Counted from the stretch's first letter, positions 1-8,700 are shown. The stretch: DNA of 64,000 bases from JBGAPI01 sp044221335 (GCA_044221335.1 JBGAPI010000020.1:1-64000), one strand, 5' to 3'. Numbers and translations are program-made. Notes: a model not told the origin generated them from the letters alone.

Positions 1-60
1 GCGGCCACTGGCCGCCATCGCGAGCCACTCGGCAAGCGCGCAGGGCGCGCCCTGCGCGAG
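1..60. repeat. REP-like palindrome, cut by the window edge
   Basis: The first bases hold a GGCC-stem copy of the window-wide palindrome (GCGGCCACTGGCCGCC) followed by the usual ATCGCGAG tail. A second palindromic stretch (CGCAGGGCGCGCCCTGCG) lies near position 40. The element is just downstream of queC, which ends at 105 on the minus strand. Confidence 0.75.
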
Positions 61-104
61 ACTGGCGTGCGGCGTTGGCGGATTCCGCTGCGACTCCCTC
101 CGGA

Positions 105-773
105 CTACGCGTAGCTGGTCGGGTCGCTCACGCCGGCGTCGATGAAGCCCTGTGCCCGAAGGCGGCAGGCGTCGCAGCGGCCGCAGGCGGCGCCGCTTGC
201 ATCGGCCTGGTAACACGACACCGTCAGGCCGAAGTCGACGCCGAGCGCGATCCCGCGGCGCACGATGTCGGCCTTCGACAGATCCTGCAGCGGCGCGCGA
301 ATGTGCAGATTGCCGCCCTCGACGCCGACCTTGGTCGCGAGATTGGCGAGCTGCTCGAAGGCGGACACGAAGGCGGGGCGGCAGTCCGGATAGCCGGAGT
401 AGTCGACCGCGTTGACGCCGACGTAGATGTCGCGCGCGTCGAGCACCTCGGCCCAGCCCAGCGCCAGCGACAGGAAGATGGTGTTGCGTGCCGGCACGTA
501 GGTCACCGGGATACCGGCGGACGGCGCTTCCGGCACGGCGATGTCGGCGGTCAGGGCCGAGCCGCCGATGGCACGCAGATCGAGGTCGAGGACCTTGTGC
601 TCGCGCGCGCCGAGCGCCGCGGCGACCTTCGTCGCCGCGGCCAGTTCGGCGTGGTGGCGCTGGCCGTAACGCACCGACAGGGCATAGGCGTCGAATCCCG
701 CGGCCCGCGCTTCCGCCAGCGCTACCGCGGAGTCCATTCCGCCGGACAACAGGACCACCGCGCGCCTGGTCAT
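105..773 (-). CDS. queC: 7-cyano-7-deazaguanine synthase QueC
   Basis: The 222-residue protein converts 7-carboxy-7-deazaguanine, ammonia and ATP to preQ0 in cytoplasmic queuosine synthesis. It has the N-terminal PP-loop SGGMDS at residues 10-15 and the zinc-binding cysteines 187, 197, 200 and 203 near the C-terminus, at normal family length. The frame stays open upstream, but the ATG at 773 begins exactly where QueC homology begins. It overlaps the stop of the MAPEG gene by 4 bases (ATGA), so the two are probably translationally coupled. queE, the preceding pathway step, lies just upstream in the same direction. Confidence 0.96.
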   Translation of the reverse strand: MTRRAVVLLSGGMDSAVALAEARAAGFDAYALSVRYGQRHHAELAAATKVAAALGAREHKVLDLDLRAIGGSALTADIAVPEAPSAGIPVTYVPARNTIFLSLALGWAEVLDARDIYVGVNAVDYSGYPDCRPAFVSAFEQLANLATKVGVEGGNLHIRAPLQDLSKADIVRRGIALGVDFGLTVSCYQADASGAACGRCDACRLRAQGFIDAGVSDPTSYA

Positions 774-1207
774 ACCGGCGCGGCTCCGATCCAGCGCACC
801 GCCAGCAGCACCCACATCGTCCACAGGGCGACGCAGCCGGCGACGTAGGCGCCGAACCGGTGCATGACCTTGTTGTAGGTGGTGTGGATCAGCGCGTGAG
901 CGATTCGACAGGCGACGAAGGCCCAGGCGGCGATCGCCAGGACCGCGTTGGCGGAATGGGTGAACAGCGCGAGGACGACGGCGACGTAGAACAGCACCGG
1001 CACCTCGAACAGGTTCTTGAAGTGATCGGCGGCGCGGGTGTCCTGCAGCGCATCGGCGGCGGCCGCACGGGTGGCGACCTTCTGCGGATGGATCCGCCGC
1101 GTCGTCATCTCGGTCAGGCGCTCGAAGTACAGGCGCAGCCAGACCGCAACGGTCAGCAGCACCATCGCCAGCACCGCCCACAGCAGTTCGAGTTCGTTCG
1201 CGCTCAT
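770..1207 (-). CDS. MAPEG family membrane protein
   Basis: This 145-residue integral membrane protein has about four hydrophobic helices. It carries the MAPEG-type blocks DHFKNLFEVPVLFY and RIAHALIHTTYNKVMHRF. The family includes glutathione-dependent eicosanoid enzymes, but bacterial members mostly lack a defined substrate, so no reaction is assigned. It lies between queE and queC, with a 4-base overlap into queC and about 100 bases from queE. Nothing in the sequence links it to queuosine synthesis, so the coupling may be only transcriptional. Confidence 0.85.
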   Translation of the reverse strand: MSANELELLWAVLAMVLLTVAVWLRLYFERLTEMTTRRIHPQKVATRAAAADALQDTRAADHFKNLFEVPVLFYVAVVLALFTHSANAVLAIAAWAFVACRIAHALIHTTYNKVMHRFGAYVAGCVALWTMWVLLAVRWIGAAPV

Positions 1208-1239
1208 CGTATCGGGTCCCGTCTCATTTCCATGTCATC

Positions 1240-1316
1240 GCGCCACGTGGAGCGGCGCTTGCGCCGCCGCTCTGCCGGCAACGTCCGGAGCGCGGAGCAA
1301 GCTCCGCTCTACCGGC
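1240..1316. repeat. Palindromic repeat overlapping the queE stop
   Basis: The stretch has two GC-rich palindromes (GGCGCTTGCGCC and GCGGAGCAAGCTCCGC) in a layout like the window's REP pairs but with a different stem. The CTA at 1309-1311, part of CTCCGCTCTACC, is the queE stop codon TAG on the minus strand. It occupies most of the gap between queE and the MAPEG gene. Confidence 0.65.
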
Positions 1317-2004
1317 CTTGGGCGTCGCCCCACAGCAGCTTGTGCAGCTGGATCTGCATCCGTGCCGGCACCCGGTCGGCGATCATCCAGTCGGCAAGCT
1401 CGGTCGGCGTCACCTGGCGGTAGCCCGGCGAGAACAGCACGTCGCAGCGCTGGTCGAGGCGGTGCTCGGCGATCTGCGCACACGCCCAGTCGTAGTCGAG
1501 GCGGTCCGTCAGCACGAACTTGACCTGGTCGTGCGGGGTGAGCAGCGCGATGTTCTCGTAGCGGTTGCGGGCCATCTCGCCCGAGCCCGGCGTCTTCAGG
1601 TCGACGATCCGCGAGACGCGGGTGTCGACCGGCGCGATGTCGATGGCGCCGCTGGTCTCCAGCGACACCTGGTAGCCGGCGTCGCACAGGCGGCGCAGCA
1701 GCTCGATCGAGCGCTTCTGGGCCAGCGGCTCGCCGCCGGTCACGCAGACGTGGGACACGCCGAAGCCGGCGACGGTCGCGAGGATGTCGTCGATCGTGCG
1801 CCATTCGCCGCCGTGGAAGGCATAGGCGGTGTCGCAGTAGCCGCAGCGCAGCGGGCAGCCGGTGAGACGCACGAAGGCGCTGCGCCAGCCGGCATCGCGG
1901 GCCTCGCCCTGCAGCGAGACGAAGATCTCGGTGATCTTCAGCCGGGACTCGGCTGGCGCCGCCGTCGCCGCGTCGCGGTCGACGGCGGTCGCGACCGGGC
2001 TCAT
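1309..2004 (-). CDS. queE: 7-carboxy-7-deazaguanine synthase QueE
   Basis: This 231-residue radical SAM enzyme rearranges 6-carboxytetrahydropterin to 7-carboxy-7-deazaguanine, the step before QueC. The 4Fe-4S cluster motif CPLRCGYCDT sits at residues 50-59 (CxxxCxxC, cysteines 50, 54 and 57). The motifs EIFVSLQGE before it and TGGEP after it fit the family. The ATG at 2004 almost abuts the cpoB stop (2006), so the gene is probably read from the tol-pal transcript. The stop codon lies inside a palindromic intergenic repeat. Confidence 0.96.
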   Translation of the reverse strand: MSPVATAVDRDAATAAPAESRLKITEIFVSLQGEARDAGWRSAFVRLTGCPLRCGYCDTAYAFHGGEWRTIDDILATVAGFGVSHVCVTGGEPLAQKRSIELLRRLCDAGYQVSLETSGAIDIAPVDTRVSRIVDLKTPGSGEMARNRYENIALLTPHDQVKFVLTDRLDYDWACAQIAEHRLDQRCDVLFSPGYRQVTPTELADWMIADRVPARMQIQLHKLLWGDAQGR

Positions 2005-2005
2005 C

Positions 2006-2941
2006 TCAGCGGCCGTCCAGCCGCAGTGCGCGCAGGCGTCCCTGTGCGAGATTCGCCACGTTGCTGCCGGGATAGCGCTTCACGACTTCGTTCAGCGTAC
2101 GCTCGCCGGCCTGCGCCTGACGCAGTTCCAGCTGGCAGTAGCCGAGCTTCAGCAGTGCGTCGGCCGCCTTGCCGCTGTCCGGATACTTCGACAGCAGCTT
2201 GCCGAAGCTGTCGAGCGCGATCTGGTAGTTCTGGGTGACGTAGTAGCTCTCGCCCAGCCAGTAGTACGCATTCGGCGCGAGATCGCTGTCCGGGTACTGC
2301 TGCAGGAAACTCGAGAACTTGCGCGCCGCATCGGCATACTTCTGGTTGCGCAGCAGGTTGAACGCGTCCTCGTAGGCCGCTTTTTCGCCGGCCGAGGGCG
2401 GGCCGGGCTGTGCCGCTGCGACCGGCGGGGGCGAGGAACCGCCGGGACCGGGGCCGAAGTCGCTGCCGCCCCGGGGGGCGTTGCGCTCGTCAGCGCGATC
2501 GCCAGTGCGATCCGCCATCCGTTCGCCGTTGCCGCCCTCGCGCACCCCGCCTTCCAGCGGCTCCGCATTGAGCGACGACGGTTCGCCGCCGGAGGCGGCG
2601 CTTGCCGGCGCGCCAGCGCCGGCACCCTCGAGGCGGGAAATCCGCGAATCGAGGTCGATGTATTGATCCTTGCCCTGCTTCTTCAGGGTCTCGATCAGGT
2701 GGGACTGCTCCTCCACCAGACCGCGCAGGCTCTGCACTTCGTTCTGCAGCGTGTCGATGCGGTTCAGCAGATCGACCGTCGCCTGTTTCTGGTCGTCGCT
2801 CTGTGCCGACGCCTCGAGCTTGGCGACGCGGTCGGCGAGCGACAGACGCTGTTCGGCCGCCGCGGCGGGCCCGGAAACGACAATGGCGGCGGTCGCGAGG
2901 ACCGCCGCCATTGCGTTGTGCAGCGTGGAGAAGGCGCGCAT
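2006..2941 (-). CDS. cpoB: Tol-Pal system protein CpoB (YbgF)
   Basis: CpoB is a periplasmic coordinator of outer-membrane constriction and peptidoglycan synthesis at division. The 311-residue product has a signal peptide ending near GPAAAA, an N-terminal coiled coil (about residues 30-100), a Gly/Pro/Ala-rich linker, and three C-terminal TPR-like units (about 185-305, with YWLGESYY and YPDSGKAADALLKLG). The ATG at 2941 overlaps the pal stop by one base (TGATG); an upstream TTG at 2944 is less likely. Its place after pal matches the conserved operon. Confidence 0.94.
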   Translation of the reverse strand: MRAFSTLHNAMAAVLATAAIVVSGPAAAAEQRLSLADRVAKLEASAQSDDQKQATVDLLNRIDTLQNEVQSLRGLVEEQSHLIETLKKQGKDQYIDLDSRISRLEGAGAGAPASAASGGEPSSLNAEPLEGGVREGGNGERMADRTGDRADERNAPRGGSDFGPGPGGSSPPPVAAAQPGPPSAGEKAAYEDAFNLLRNQKYADAARKFSSFLQQYPDSDLAPNAYYWLGESYYVTQNYQIALDSFGKLLSKYPDSGKAADALLKLGYCQLELRQAQAGERTLNEVVKRYPGSNVANLAQGRLRALRLDGR

Positions 2942-3459
2942 CAACGAGCCGTGTAGACGATCTCGACGCGGCGGTTCTTCTGCCAGCAGGACTCACCCGA
3001 CTCGGTGCAGACCGGACGCTCTTCACCGTAGGAGACGACGTTCATCTGGCCGGAGCTGGCGCCGTTGGCCTGCATCGCGCCCTGCACCGCCTTGCCGCGG
3101 CGCTCGCCGAGGCCGAGGTTGTACTCGCGGGTGCCGCGTTCGTCGGCGTTGCCTTCCAGGTTGATCTTGGCCGACGGGACGTCGTTCAGGAACTTGGCAT
3201 GGCACTTCAGGATCGCATTGGCTTCGGCGCGGACTTCGGCGCGGTCGAAGTCGAAGTACACAACGCGCTGCTTCAGGCAGCTGTCGGTGTCGAGGTCGCC
3301 GGCGGAGTACTTGCCACCGTTGTTGGCCGGCTTGACGTCGGTCTGGGCGGTGTTGTTCTTCGGCTGATCGACCGGCGGCTTGTCCTTCGGCTTGTTCGAG
3401 CAAGCGGCGACGCCAACGGCCAGAGCGGCGATCATCAGATAACGCAGAGAATTATTCAT
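2941..3459 (-). CDS. pal: Peptidoglycan-associated lipoprotein Pal
   Basis: Pal is an outer-membrane lipoprotein that binds peptidoglycan and TolB. The 172-residue precursor has a lipoprotein signal with Cys20 in VAAC, a short Pro/Asn/Lys-rich linker, and an OmpA-like domain from about residue 60. The signature NADERGTREYNLGLGERR carries the peptidoglycan-binding residues. Length is normal. It lies between tolB and cpoB, with about 50 bases to tolB that could hold an internal promoter or processing site. Confidence 0.97.
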   Translation of the reverse strand: MNNSLRYLMIAALAVGVAACSNKPKDKPPVDQPKNNTAQTDVKPANNGGKYSAGDLDTDSCLKQRVVYFDFDRAEVRAEANAILKCHAKFLNDVPSAKINLEGNADERGTREYNLGLGERRGKAVQGAMQANGASSGQMNVVSYGEERPVCTESGESCWQKNRRVEIVYTAR

Positions 3460-3509
3460 TTTGGGAACCCCTTATCGGTAGCAGCAGGAAAACAAAACAG
3501 GTCTTACGT

Positions 3510-4826
3510 TCAGCGCGGGCGGTACGGCGACCAGGCCGGCTCGCGTACATCGCCGTCGGCCAGAACGAGACGCTGACGAACTCGCCCGTCGGCCGAAACC
3601 GCGTACAACACGCCGCGGCGATCCTCACGCGCGGCATACAGCAACATGCTGGCGTTCGGGGCAAAGCTCGGCGATTCGTCGAGATTGCCCGGCGACAGCA
3701 CCTTGTACTCGCCAGAGCCGTGGGATCGATCCAGAACCGCAATACGATACACGTTCCGGTTGCCTTGCGCCATAGCGATACGAGTGCCGTCGTAGGAAAC
3801 GCTGGCCTTCGCATTGTACTCACCGTCGAAGGTGATACGCGCCGGTTCGCCGCCGGATGCGTCAACTTCGTACAACTGCGGCTTGCCGGCGCGGTCCGAG
3901 GTGAAGATCAGCTTGGAACCGTCGGCCGTCCACTGCGGCTCGGTATCGATCGCGAAGTGCTTGGTGATCTGGGTGGTGGCCTTGGAGGCGAGGTCCATCA
4001 CGTAGATCTCGGGATTGCCGCTCATCGACAGGGTCAGGGCCAGCTTGGAGCCGTCCGGCGAGAAGGCCGGGGCGCCGTTGATGCCCCTATAGCTGGCGAT
4101 CACCTCACGCGAGCCCGAGGCGATGTCCTGGATGTAGATCGAGGAATTGCCGCGCTCGAACGACACGTAGGCGAGACGGCGGCCGTCCGGCGACCACGAC
4201 GGCGACAGCAGCGGCTCCTTCGAGGTCACCACCGACTGCGGGTTGTAGCCGTCGGAGTCGGCCACCATGAGGGAATACTTCAGGTTCGGGGCCACCCCGA
4301 CCATGGTGACGTAGGCCATCCGCGTCCAGAACGCGCCGCGCACGCCGGTGATCTTCTCGTAGGCGAGGTCGGCGATCTGGTGGGCCGCGCCGCGCAGGTC
4401 GCCGGGGCGCGAGTTGATCGCGAGCCGCATCATCGCCGTGCCCTTGGCGACGTCGTACAGCTCGAACTCGATCCGGAGGCTACCGGCCTCGGCGTCGATC
4501 AGCCGACCGACGACGATGAATTCCTGCTTCAGCGTGCGCCAGGTCTCGAACTTGATCTGGTTCCCGTTCATCGGGAACTCGACGATGTCGTTCTTCGGCA
4601 GCGCGCGGAACTGGCCGCAGCGGTTGAAGTCGGCGCCGATCACCGAGGCGACGTCGGTGTCGGGGGGCTGGATGGTGCCCTCGGTGTTGAACGGCACCAC
4701 CGTGATCGGGCGCGCCGAGGGATTGCCGTCGACGATCGGGATGTTGAGGGTCTGGGCGAAGGCGGCGACGGTGCCGGACAGCAGCACGGCGACGGCGAGC
4801 AGCGATTTCTGCAGGAGTCGGATCAT
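3510..4826 (-). CDS. tolB: Tol-Pal translocation protein TolB
   Basis: The 438-residue periplasmic TolB links Pal and other outer-membrane partners to TolA. It has a signal peptide ending at AAFAQ (about residue 22), an N-terminal domain (about 25-165) and a six-bladed PD40 beta-propeller with repeats such as PSWSPDGRRLAYVSF and PQWTADGSKLIFTSD. The reading frame runs far upstream, but the ATG at 4826 fits the signal peptide and overlaps the tolA stop by 4 bases, as expected in this operon. Confidence 0.97.
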   Translation of the reverse strand: MIRLLQKSLLAVAVLLSGTVAAFAQTLNIPIVDGNPSARPITVVPFNTEGTIQPPDTDVASVIGADFNRCGQFRALPKNDIVEFPMNGNQIKFETWRTLKQEFIVVGRLIDAEAGSLRIEFELYDVAKGTAMMRLAINSRPGDLRGAAHQIADLAYEKITGVRGAFWTRMAYVTMVGVAPNLKYSLMVADSDGYNPQSVVTSKEPLLSPSWSPDGRRLAYVSFERGNSSIYIQDIASGSREVIASYRGINGAPAFSPDGSKLALTLSMSGNPEIYVMDLASKATTQITKHFAIDTEPQWTADGSKLIFTSDRAGKPQLYEVDASGGEPARITFDGEYNAKASVSYDGTRIAMAQGNRNVYRIAVLDRSHGSGEYKVLSPGNLDESPSFAPNASMLLYAAREDRRGVLYAVSADGRVRQRLVLADGDVREPAWSPYRPR

Positions 4827-5737
4827 CGTTGGCAATAGGATTCGGGTTGGCAGAAGGTGAAGGTGAAGTTTTTCTGGGCGACCTTTTCGTAGCCGTCCCA
4901 GGGCAGATCCTGGATGCGGATCGCCGATTCCATCGAGCGTTGTGCGGACTCGGTCGCATTGCAGGGCGGGACCTGCACCACGGAGGCCACCTGACCTCCG
5001 GGAATAAGGGTGATGCGGAAGGCGCAGCGCACGTTCTCGACATCGTCTGAGCGGCGCCAGTTGTCGGTGACCTGTTTCTTGACGGCCAGCTGCCAGCGAG
5101 CAGCGAGGTCGTCGTCGGTGCCGTTGTTGCCCAGCTTCGGCGCGGGCGGCTGGTCGGGCTTCGGCGGCGCCTTCTGCGCCAGCTTGGCCTGCTCTTCCTT
5201 CAGCATCGCGAGGTCGCGCTCGGCCTGCTTGCGCTTTTCCTCGGCGCGCAGGCGATCGCGGCGGATGTCTTCCAGCTGCTTCGCCTTCTCCTCCTCCATC
5301 TTCACCTGCTTCTGGTGTTCCTCGAGGAGGATCTGCTCGCGCTTGATCCGCTCCTGCTGCTCGCGCTCGGCCTTGGCCTTCTCGGCGATCGCGAGGCGGC
5401 TCACCTCTTCCTGGTTGGAAGTGTCCTTGCCCGGCGGCGGCGCAGGCGGAGTCGGCGGCTTGTCGTCGACGACCGGCTTCGGCTCTTCCTTCGGCTTCGC
5501 GGGTTCCGGCTCCGGCGGCTTCGGGCGCTCGACCGGCTTCGCCTTCGCGGACTTCGGCGGGGCCGGCGCCGGGAGCATCGCGACCTCGATCATCTCGCCC
5601 TCGACCGAGGGCTGGACCGCGGTGGACTGCGTCCAGGAGATGCCGCTGACGATCAGACCGAGCGCGATCAGGTGCACGCCCACCGCGAGAAGCAGGGAGC
5701 GGACGTCCTCGGAGATCGGGTCGGAGTGACGTTTCAC
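4823..5737 (-). CDS. tolA: Tol-Pal system protein TolA
   Basis: TolA is the inner-membrane energy-transducing protein that spans the periplasm between TolQR and TolB/Pal. The 304-residue product has one N-terminal membrane helix (about residues 12-33), a Pro/Lys-rich segment, a long charged helical region rich in Lys, Glu and Arg (about 115-195), and a C-terminal domain with paired cysteines. The start is GTG at 5737, overlapping the tolR stop by 4 bases (GTGA). Low complexity makes homology weak in the middle, but position and architecture are decisive. Confidence 0.95.
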   Translation of the reverse strand: MKRHSDPISEDVRSLLLAVGVHLIALGLIVSGISWTQSTAVQPSVEGEMIEVAMLPAPAPPKSAKAKPVERPKPPEPEPAKPKEEPKPVVDDKPPTPPAPPPGKDTSNQEEVSRLAIAEKAKAEREQQERIKREQILLEEHQKQVKMEEEKAKQLEDIRRDRLRAEEKRKQAERDLAMLKEEQAKLAQKAPPKPDQPPAPKLGNNGTDDDLAARWQLAVKKQVTDNWRRSDDVENVRCAFRITLIPGGQVASVVQVPPCNATESAQRSMESAIRIQDLPWDGYEKVAQKNFTFTFCQPESYCQR

Positions 5738-6183
5738 GGCTTGCGGGCACTTTCCTTGGGTTGGCTCATCAGGCCGATCTTCACGGCGCCGGCGCTCTGC
5801 AGGAGCGTCATCGCCTCGTAGACCCGGCCATAGTCGACATGCTCGTCGGCACCGACGACGACTTGAATCGCATTGTTGTTGTTAACGATTGCTGAAACCT
5901 GTTTCTTCAGCTCCTCGTCGTCCATCGGCTGCGGCGTGCCGCCGGGCTTGGTCAGCGCCAGCGAACCGTCTTTCCGCACCGACACGATGACCGGATCGGC
6001 CTTCTGATTGAGTGCCTTCGCATTCGACTTCGGCAGCTGCACGTCGACGCCGAGATGCAGCAGCGGCGCGGTGACCATGAAGATCACCAGCAGCACCAGC
6101 ATCACGTCGATGTAGGGCACGACGTTGATCTCGCCCATCGCACGGCGGCCCCTTCGACCCTTCTTGCCGACGTTCATGCCCAT
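5734..6183 (-). CDS. tolR: Tol-Pal system protein TolR
   Basis: TolR is the ExbD-family partner of TolQ in the proton-driven motor of the inner membrane. The 149-residue protein has a short basic N-terminus, one membrane helix (about residues 24-44) with the conserved acidic residue in VPYIDVMLVLL, and a periplasmic domain with GxxVDYGRVYE. The ATG at 6183 is followed by a second in-frame ATG two codons later, so the start could shift slightly. A REP pair separates it from tolQ. Confidence 0.96.
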   Translation of the reverse strand: MGMNVGKKGRRGRRAMGEINVVPYIDVMLVLLVIFMVTAPLLHLGVDVQLPKSNAKALNQKADPVIVSVRKDGSLALTKPGGTPQPMDDEELKKQVSAIVNNNNAIQVVVGADEHVDYGRVYEAMTLLQSAGAVKIGLMSQPKESARKP

Positions 6184-6231
6184 GGGGAACGGCCCTGCGC
6201 GGTGATCGGGGTTGCGGCGCGCTGCTCAGTC

Positions 6232-6293
6232 GTAGGGCGGGCACTGCCCGCCGTCCCGAGGCGCTTCGCGATGGCGGCCAGTGGCCGCCCTAC
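6232..6293. repeat. REPIN-like inverted pair between tolQ and tolR
   Basis: Two palindromes in inverted orientation are 20 bases apart. The left one has a GGGC/GCCC stem (GGGCGGGCACTGCCCGCC, with TAG in front) and the right one a GGCC/GGCC stem (GGCGGCCAGTGGCCGCCC, then TAC). This is one of the places where two stem versions occur in a single pair. It lies inside the tol operon and would be transcribed. Confidence 0.88.
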
Positions 6294-6301
6294 GGTCAGG
6301 C

Positions 6302-6991
6302 TCACGGATGGTCCTCGATGTGCGCCTGCCGCTGCAGGATCTGGGAGAACTCCTCCTGGAAGGTCTCGTAGCGCGAGGACAGGCGGTCGACCTTGCTGGC
6401 GTAGCGGTTGTAGGCGATCACCGCGGGAATGGCGGCGAACAGGCCCATGGCGGTGGCGATCAGTGCCTCGGAGATCGCCGGGGCGACCAGGGCGATGGTG
6501 GCCTCGTGGACGTTCCGGAGGCCCTGGAAGGCCAGCATGATGCCCCACACGGTGCCGAACAGGCCGACGTAGGGGCTGGTCGAGCCGACGGTGGCGAGGA
6601 ATTCCAGGCTCTGCTCCAGGCGATCGACCTCGCGCGAGTAGGCGACCCGCATCGCGCGCTGCGCGCCCTCGACCAGCACCCGCGGGTCGATGTTGCGGCG
6701 GCTGCGCAGGCGGGCGAATTCGCGGAAGCCCGCTTCGAAGATGCTGGCGGTGCCGGTCAGCGCGCGGTTGCCGTTGCCGGTGATCTCCTTGAACAGGCCG
6801 GCCAGGTCGGCGCCCGACCAGAAGCGCTCCTCGAACTCGTTGGCCTCGCTGGTCGCGCGGTTCACCATCCGCATCTTGCGGAAGATGATCATCCATGACG
6901 CGATCGATGCCAGCAGCAGCATCAGCATCACCAGCTTGACCGGGAGGCTGGCCTGTCCGACCAGTTCGAGGATGTTCAATTCGTTGTTCAT
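6302..6991 (-). CDS. tolQ: Tol-Pal system protein TolQ
   Basis: TolQ is the MotA/ExbB-family proton-channel subunit of the Tol motor. The 229-residue protein has three membrane helices, one near residues 15-38 and two in the C-terminal half, with the family block PYVGLFGTVWGIMLAF and EALIATAMGLFAAIPAV. The ATG at 6991 starts the conserved N-terminus and overlaps the ybgC stop by 4 bases. An upstream start in the same open frame would add unrelated sequence. Confidence 0.97.
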   Translation of the reverse strand: MNNELNILELVGQASLPVKLVMLMLLLASIASWMIIFRKMRMVNRATSEANEFEERFWSGADLAGLFKEITGNGNRALTGTASIFEAGFREFARLRSRRNIDPRVLVEGAQRAMRVAYSREVDRLEQSLEFLATVGSTSPYVGLFGTVWGIMLAFQGLRNVHEATIALVAPAISEALIATAMGLFAAIPAVIAYNRYASKVDRLSSRYETFQEEFSQILQRQAHIEDHP

Positions 6992-7464
6992 GCGTGTCCC
7001 AGCAGCGAAAGGATGTCCTTGGGGAGAGGCCGCGGCACGAAACGCTCCGCGTCGAGGCAGGCGGCCTTCACCGTGGCCGTGACCAGCAGCGCGCCATCGC
7101 GGTCGCGGATCAGCTCCTGGCGGAATTCCAGGCTGGCGCCGCGGCACGCGGTCAGTTCGACGGTCGCCGACAGTTCGTCATCGAGCCGCGCGGCCTGCCG
7201 GAAGCGCAGGTCCATCGCGACGATGGCGAACAGCCGGCCCTGCGTGCTGGCCAACGCCGATTGTACGATGCCACGCGAGCGCAACCACTCGCTGCGTGCG
7301 CGTTCGAGGAACTTCAGGTAGTTGGCGTGGTAGACGACGCCACCGGCGTCGGTGTCTTCCCAGTAGACCCGGACCGGCCAGCGGAAGCTCGCCGATCCCA
7401 AGTGGACTCGCGGCGGTTCGGCACAGGCTACGCGGGAGTCGGGTGGATTGAAGTTGTCCGTCAC
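6988..7464 (-). CDS. ybgC: Tol-Pal associated acyl-CoA thioesterase YbgC
   Basis: YbgC is a hotdog-fold thioesterase acting on short acyl-CoA or acyl-ACP and is nearly always the first gene of the tol-pal operon. The motif WPVRVYWEDTDAGGVVYHAN holds the catalytic Asp. The product is 158 residues if translation starts at the GTG at 7464. There is no ATG, and a TTG at 7401 would remove 21 unconserved residues, so the start is uncertain. It overlaps tolQ by 4 bases. Confidence 0.92.
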   Translation of the reverse strand: MTDNFNPPDSRVACAEPPRVHLGSASFRWPVRVYWEDTDAGGVVYHANYLKFLERARSEWLRSRGIVQSALASTQGRLFAIVAMDLRFRQAARLDDELSATVELTACRGASLEFRQELIRDRDGALLVTATVKAACLDAERFVPRPLPKDILSLLGHA

Positions 7465-7535
7465 GGTCTGGGTCGGCCCTGTCGTTGCGCTTCCGTCGGT
7501 GCATTTCGGCGTGAGCGTCGTTTCCGCCCTGCCCC

Positions 7536-8582
7536 CTAGTCGCCGTTGCCGCTGGTGAACAGGTCCGCGACGACCTCGCCTCGCGGCGGCGGGGCGAGGC
7601 CGAAGTGGCGGTAGGCCTTGACCGTCGCCATCCGCCCTCTTGCCGTACGGATCAGGAATCCCTGCTGAATGAGGTAGGGCTCGAGGACGTCCTCGATGGT
7701 GCCGCGCTCCTCCGACAGCGAGGCGGCGAGCGACTCGACGCCGACCGGGCCGCCGTCGAAATTCTCGATCACGACCTGCAGCAGGCGGCGGTCGAGGGCA
7801 TCGAAACCCTGCTCGTCGACCTTCAGCATGCTCATCGCGCCGGAGGCGAGCTCGCGGGTGATGTTGCCGCTGCCCTTGACCTGCGCGTAGTCGCGGGCGC
7901 GGCGCAGCAGGCGGTTGGCGATGCGCGGGGTGCCGCGCGAGCGCCGCGCGATCTCGTCGGCGCCCTCGTCGGCGCAGGCGACCTCGAGGATGCGGGCGGA
8001 GCGGGCGACGATCGCGGCCAGCTCGGCGCGTTCGTAGAACTCGAGCCGCTGCACGATGCCGAAGCGGTCGCGCAGCGGCGAGGTCAGCAGGCCGGCGCGG
8101 GTGGTGGCCCCGACCAGGGTGAACGGCGGCAGGTCGAGCTTGATCGAGCGCGCCGCCGGACCTTCGCCGATCATGATGTCGATCTGGAAGTCCTCCATCG
8201 CCGGGTACAGCACCTCCTCGACGACCGGCGAGAGGCGATGGATCTCGTCGATGAACAGCACGTCGCGGGCGGAGAGGTTGGTGAGCAGCGCGGCGAGGTC
8301 CCCGGCGCGCTCGATCACCGGGCCGGAGGTCTGGCGAAGGTTCACGCCCAGCTCGTTCGCGATGATATGGGACAGGGTGGTCTTGCCGAGACCTGGAGGC
8401 CCGAAGATCAGCACGTGGTCGAGCGCCTCGCCGCGCCGGCGCGCCGCCTCGATGTAGATCGCCAGCTGCTCGCGCACCGCGGCCTGGCCGACGTAGTCGA
8501 CGAGGCGTTTCGGACGGATGCTGGCATCGAGCGTGTCCTCGCCGCGTTCGGCGGCGGGGGAGGTGGGGCGGGGGAGAGTCAT
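7536..8582 (-). CDS. ruvB: Holliday junction helicase motor RuvB
   Basis: RuvB is the AAA+ hexameric motor for branch migration at Holliday junctions with RuvA. The 348-residue protein shows Walker A GPPGLGKTT (residues 61-69), Walker B VLFIDEIHRL, sensor 1 in GATTRAG, and the C-terminal winged-helix region (YLIQQGFLIRTARGR). The ATG at 8582 was chosen over upstream starts in the open frame because RuvB homology begins shortly after it. kup lies between ruvA and ruvB here. Confidence 0.97.
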   Translation of the reverse strand: MTLPRPTSPAAERGEDTLDASIRPKRLVDYVGQAAVREQLAIYIEAARRRGEALDHVLIFGPPGLGKTTLSHIIANELGVNLRQTSGPVIERAGDLAALLTNLSARDVLFIDEIHRLSPVVEEVLYPAMEDFQIDIMIGEGPAARSIKLDLPPFTLVGATTRAGLLTSPLRDRFGIVQRLEFYERAELAAIVARSARILEVACADEGADEIARRSRGTPRIANRLLRRARDYAQVKGSGNITRELASGAMSMLKVDEQGFDALDRRLLQVVIENFDGGPVGVESLAASLSEERGTIEDVLEPYLIQQGFLIRTARGRMATVKAYRHFGLAPPPRGEVVADLFTSGNGD

Positions 8583-8591
8583 CGCGGGATT

Positions 8592-8699
8592 GTAGGGCGG
8601 GCACTGCCCGCCGTCGCGGGGCACTTCGGACGTGCAAGCGGCGCGTCCGCTGGCCGGCATGTCGAATCCCGTCGCGATGGCGGGCAGTGCCCGCCCTAC
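8592..8699. repeat. REPIN-like inverted pair, ruvB-kup gap
   Basis: Two GGGC-stem palindromes (8592-8612 and 8679-8699) face each other, 66 bases apart, a longer spacer than in most other pairs. The right palindrome ends one base before the kup stop triplet at 8701-8703. The element fills nearly the whole gap between kup and ruvB. Confidence 0.88.
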
Positions 8700-8700
8700 G

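Noticed and set aside
1..2004. preQ1 riboswitch near the queuosine genes
   Set aside because: queE abuts cpoB and queC overlaps the MAPEG gene, leaving no leader; the only gap holds a palindromic repeat without a preQ1 aptamer pattern I could recognise.
3510..5750. 746-codon frame suggesting a TolA-TolB fusion
   Set aside because: The N-terminal half is the shifted frame of tolA. TolB has its own signal peptide and ATG at 4826, and tolA is intact in another frame.
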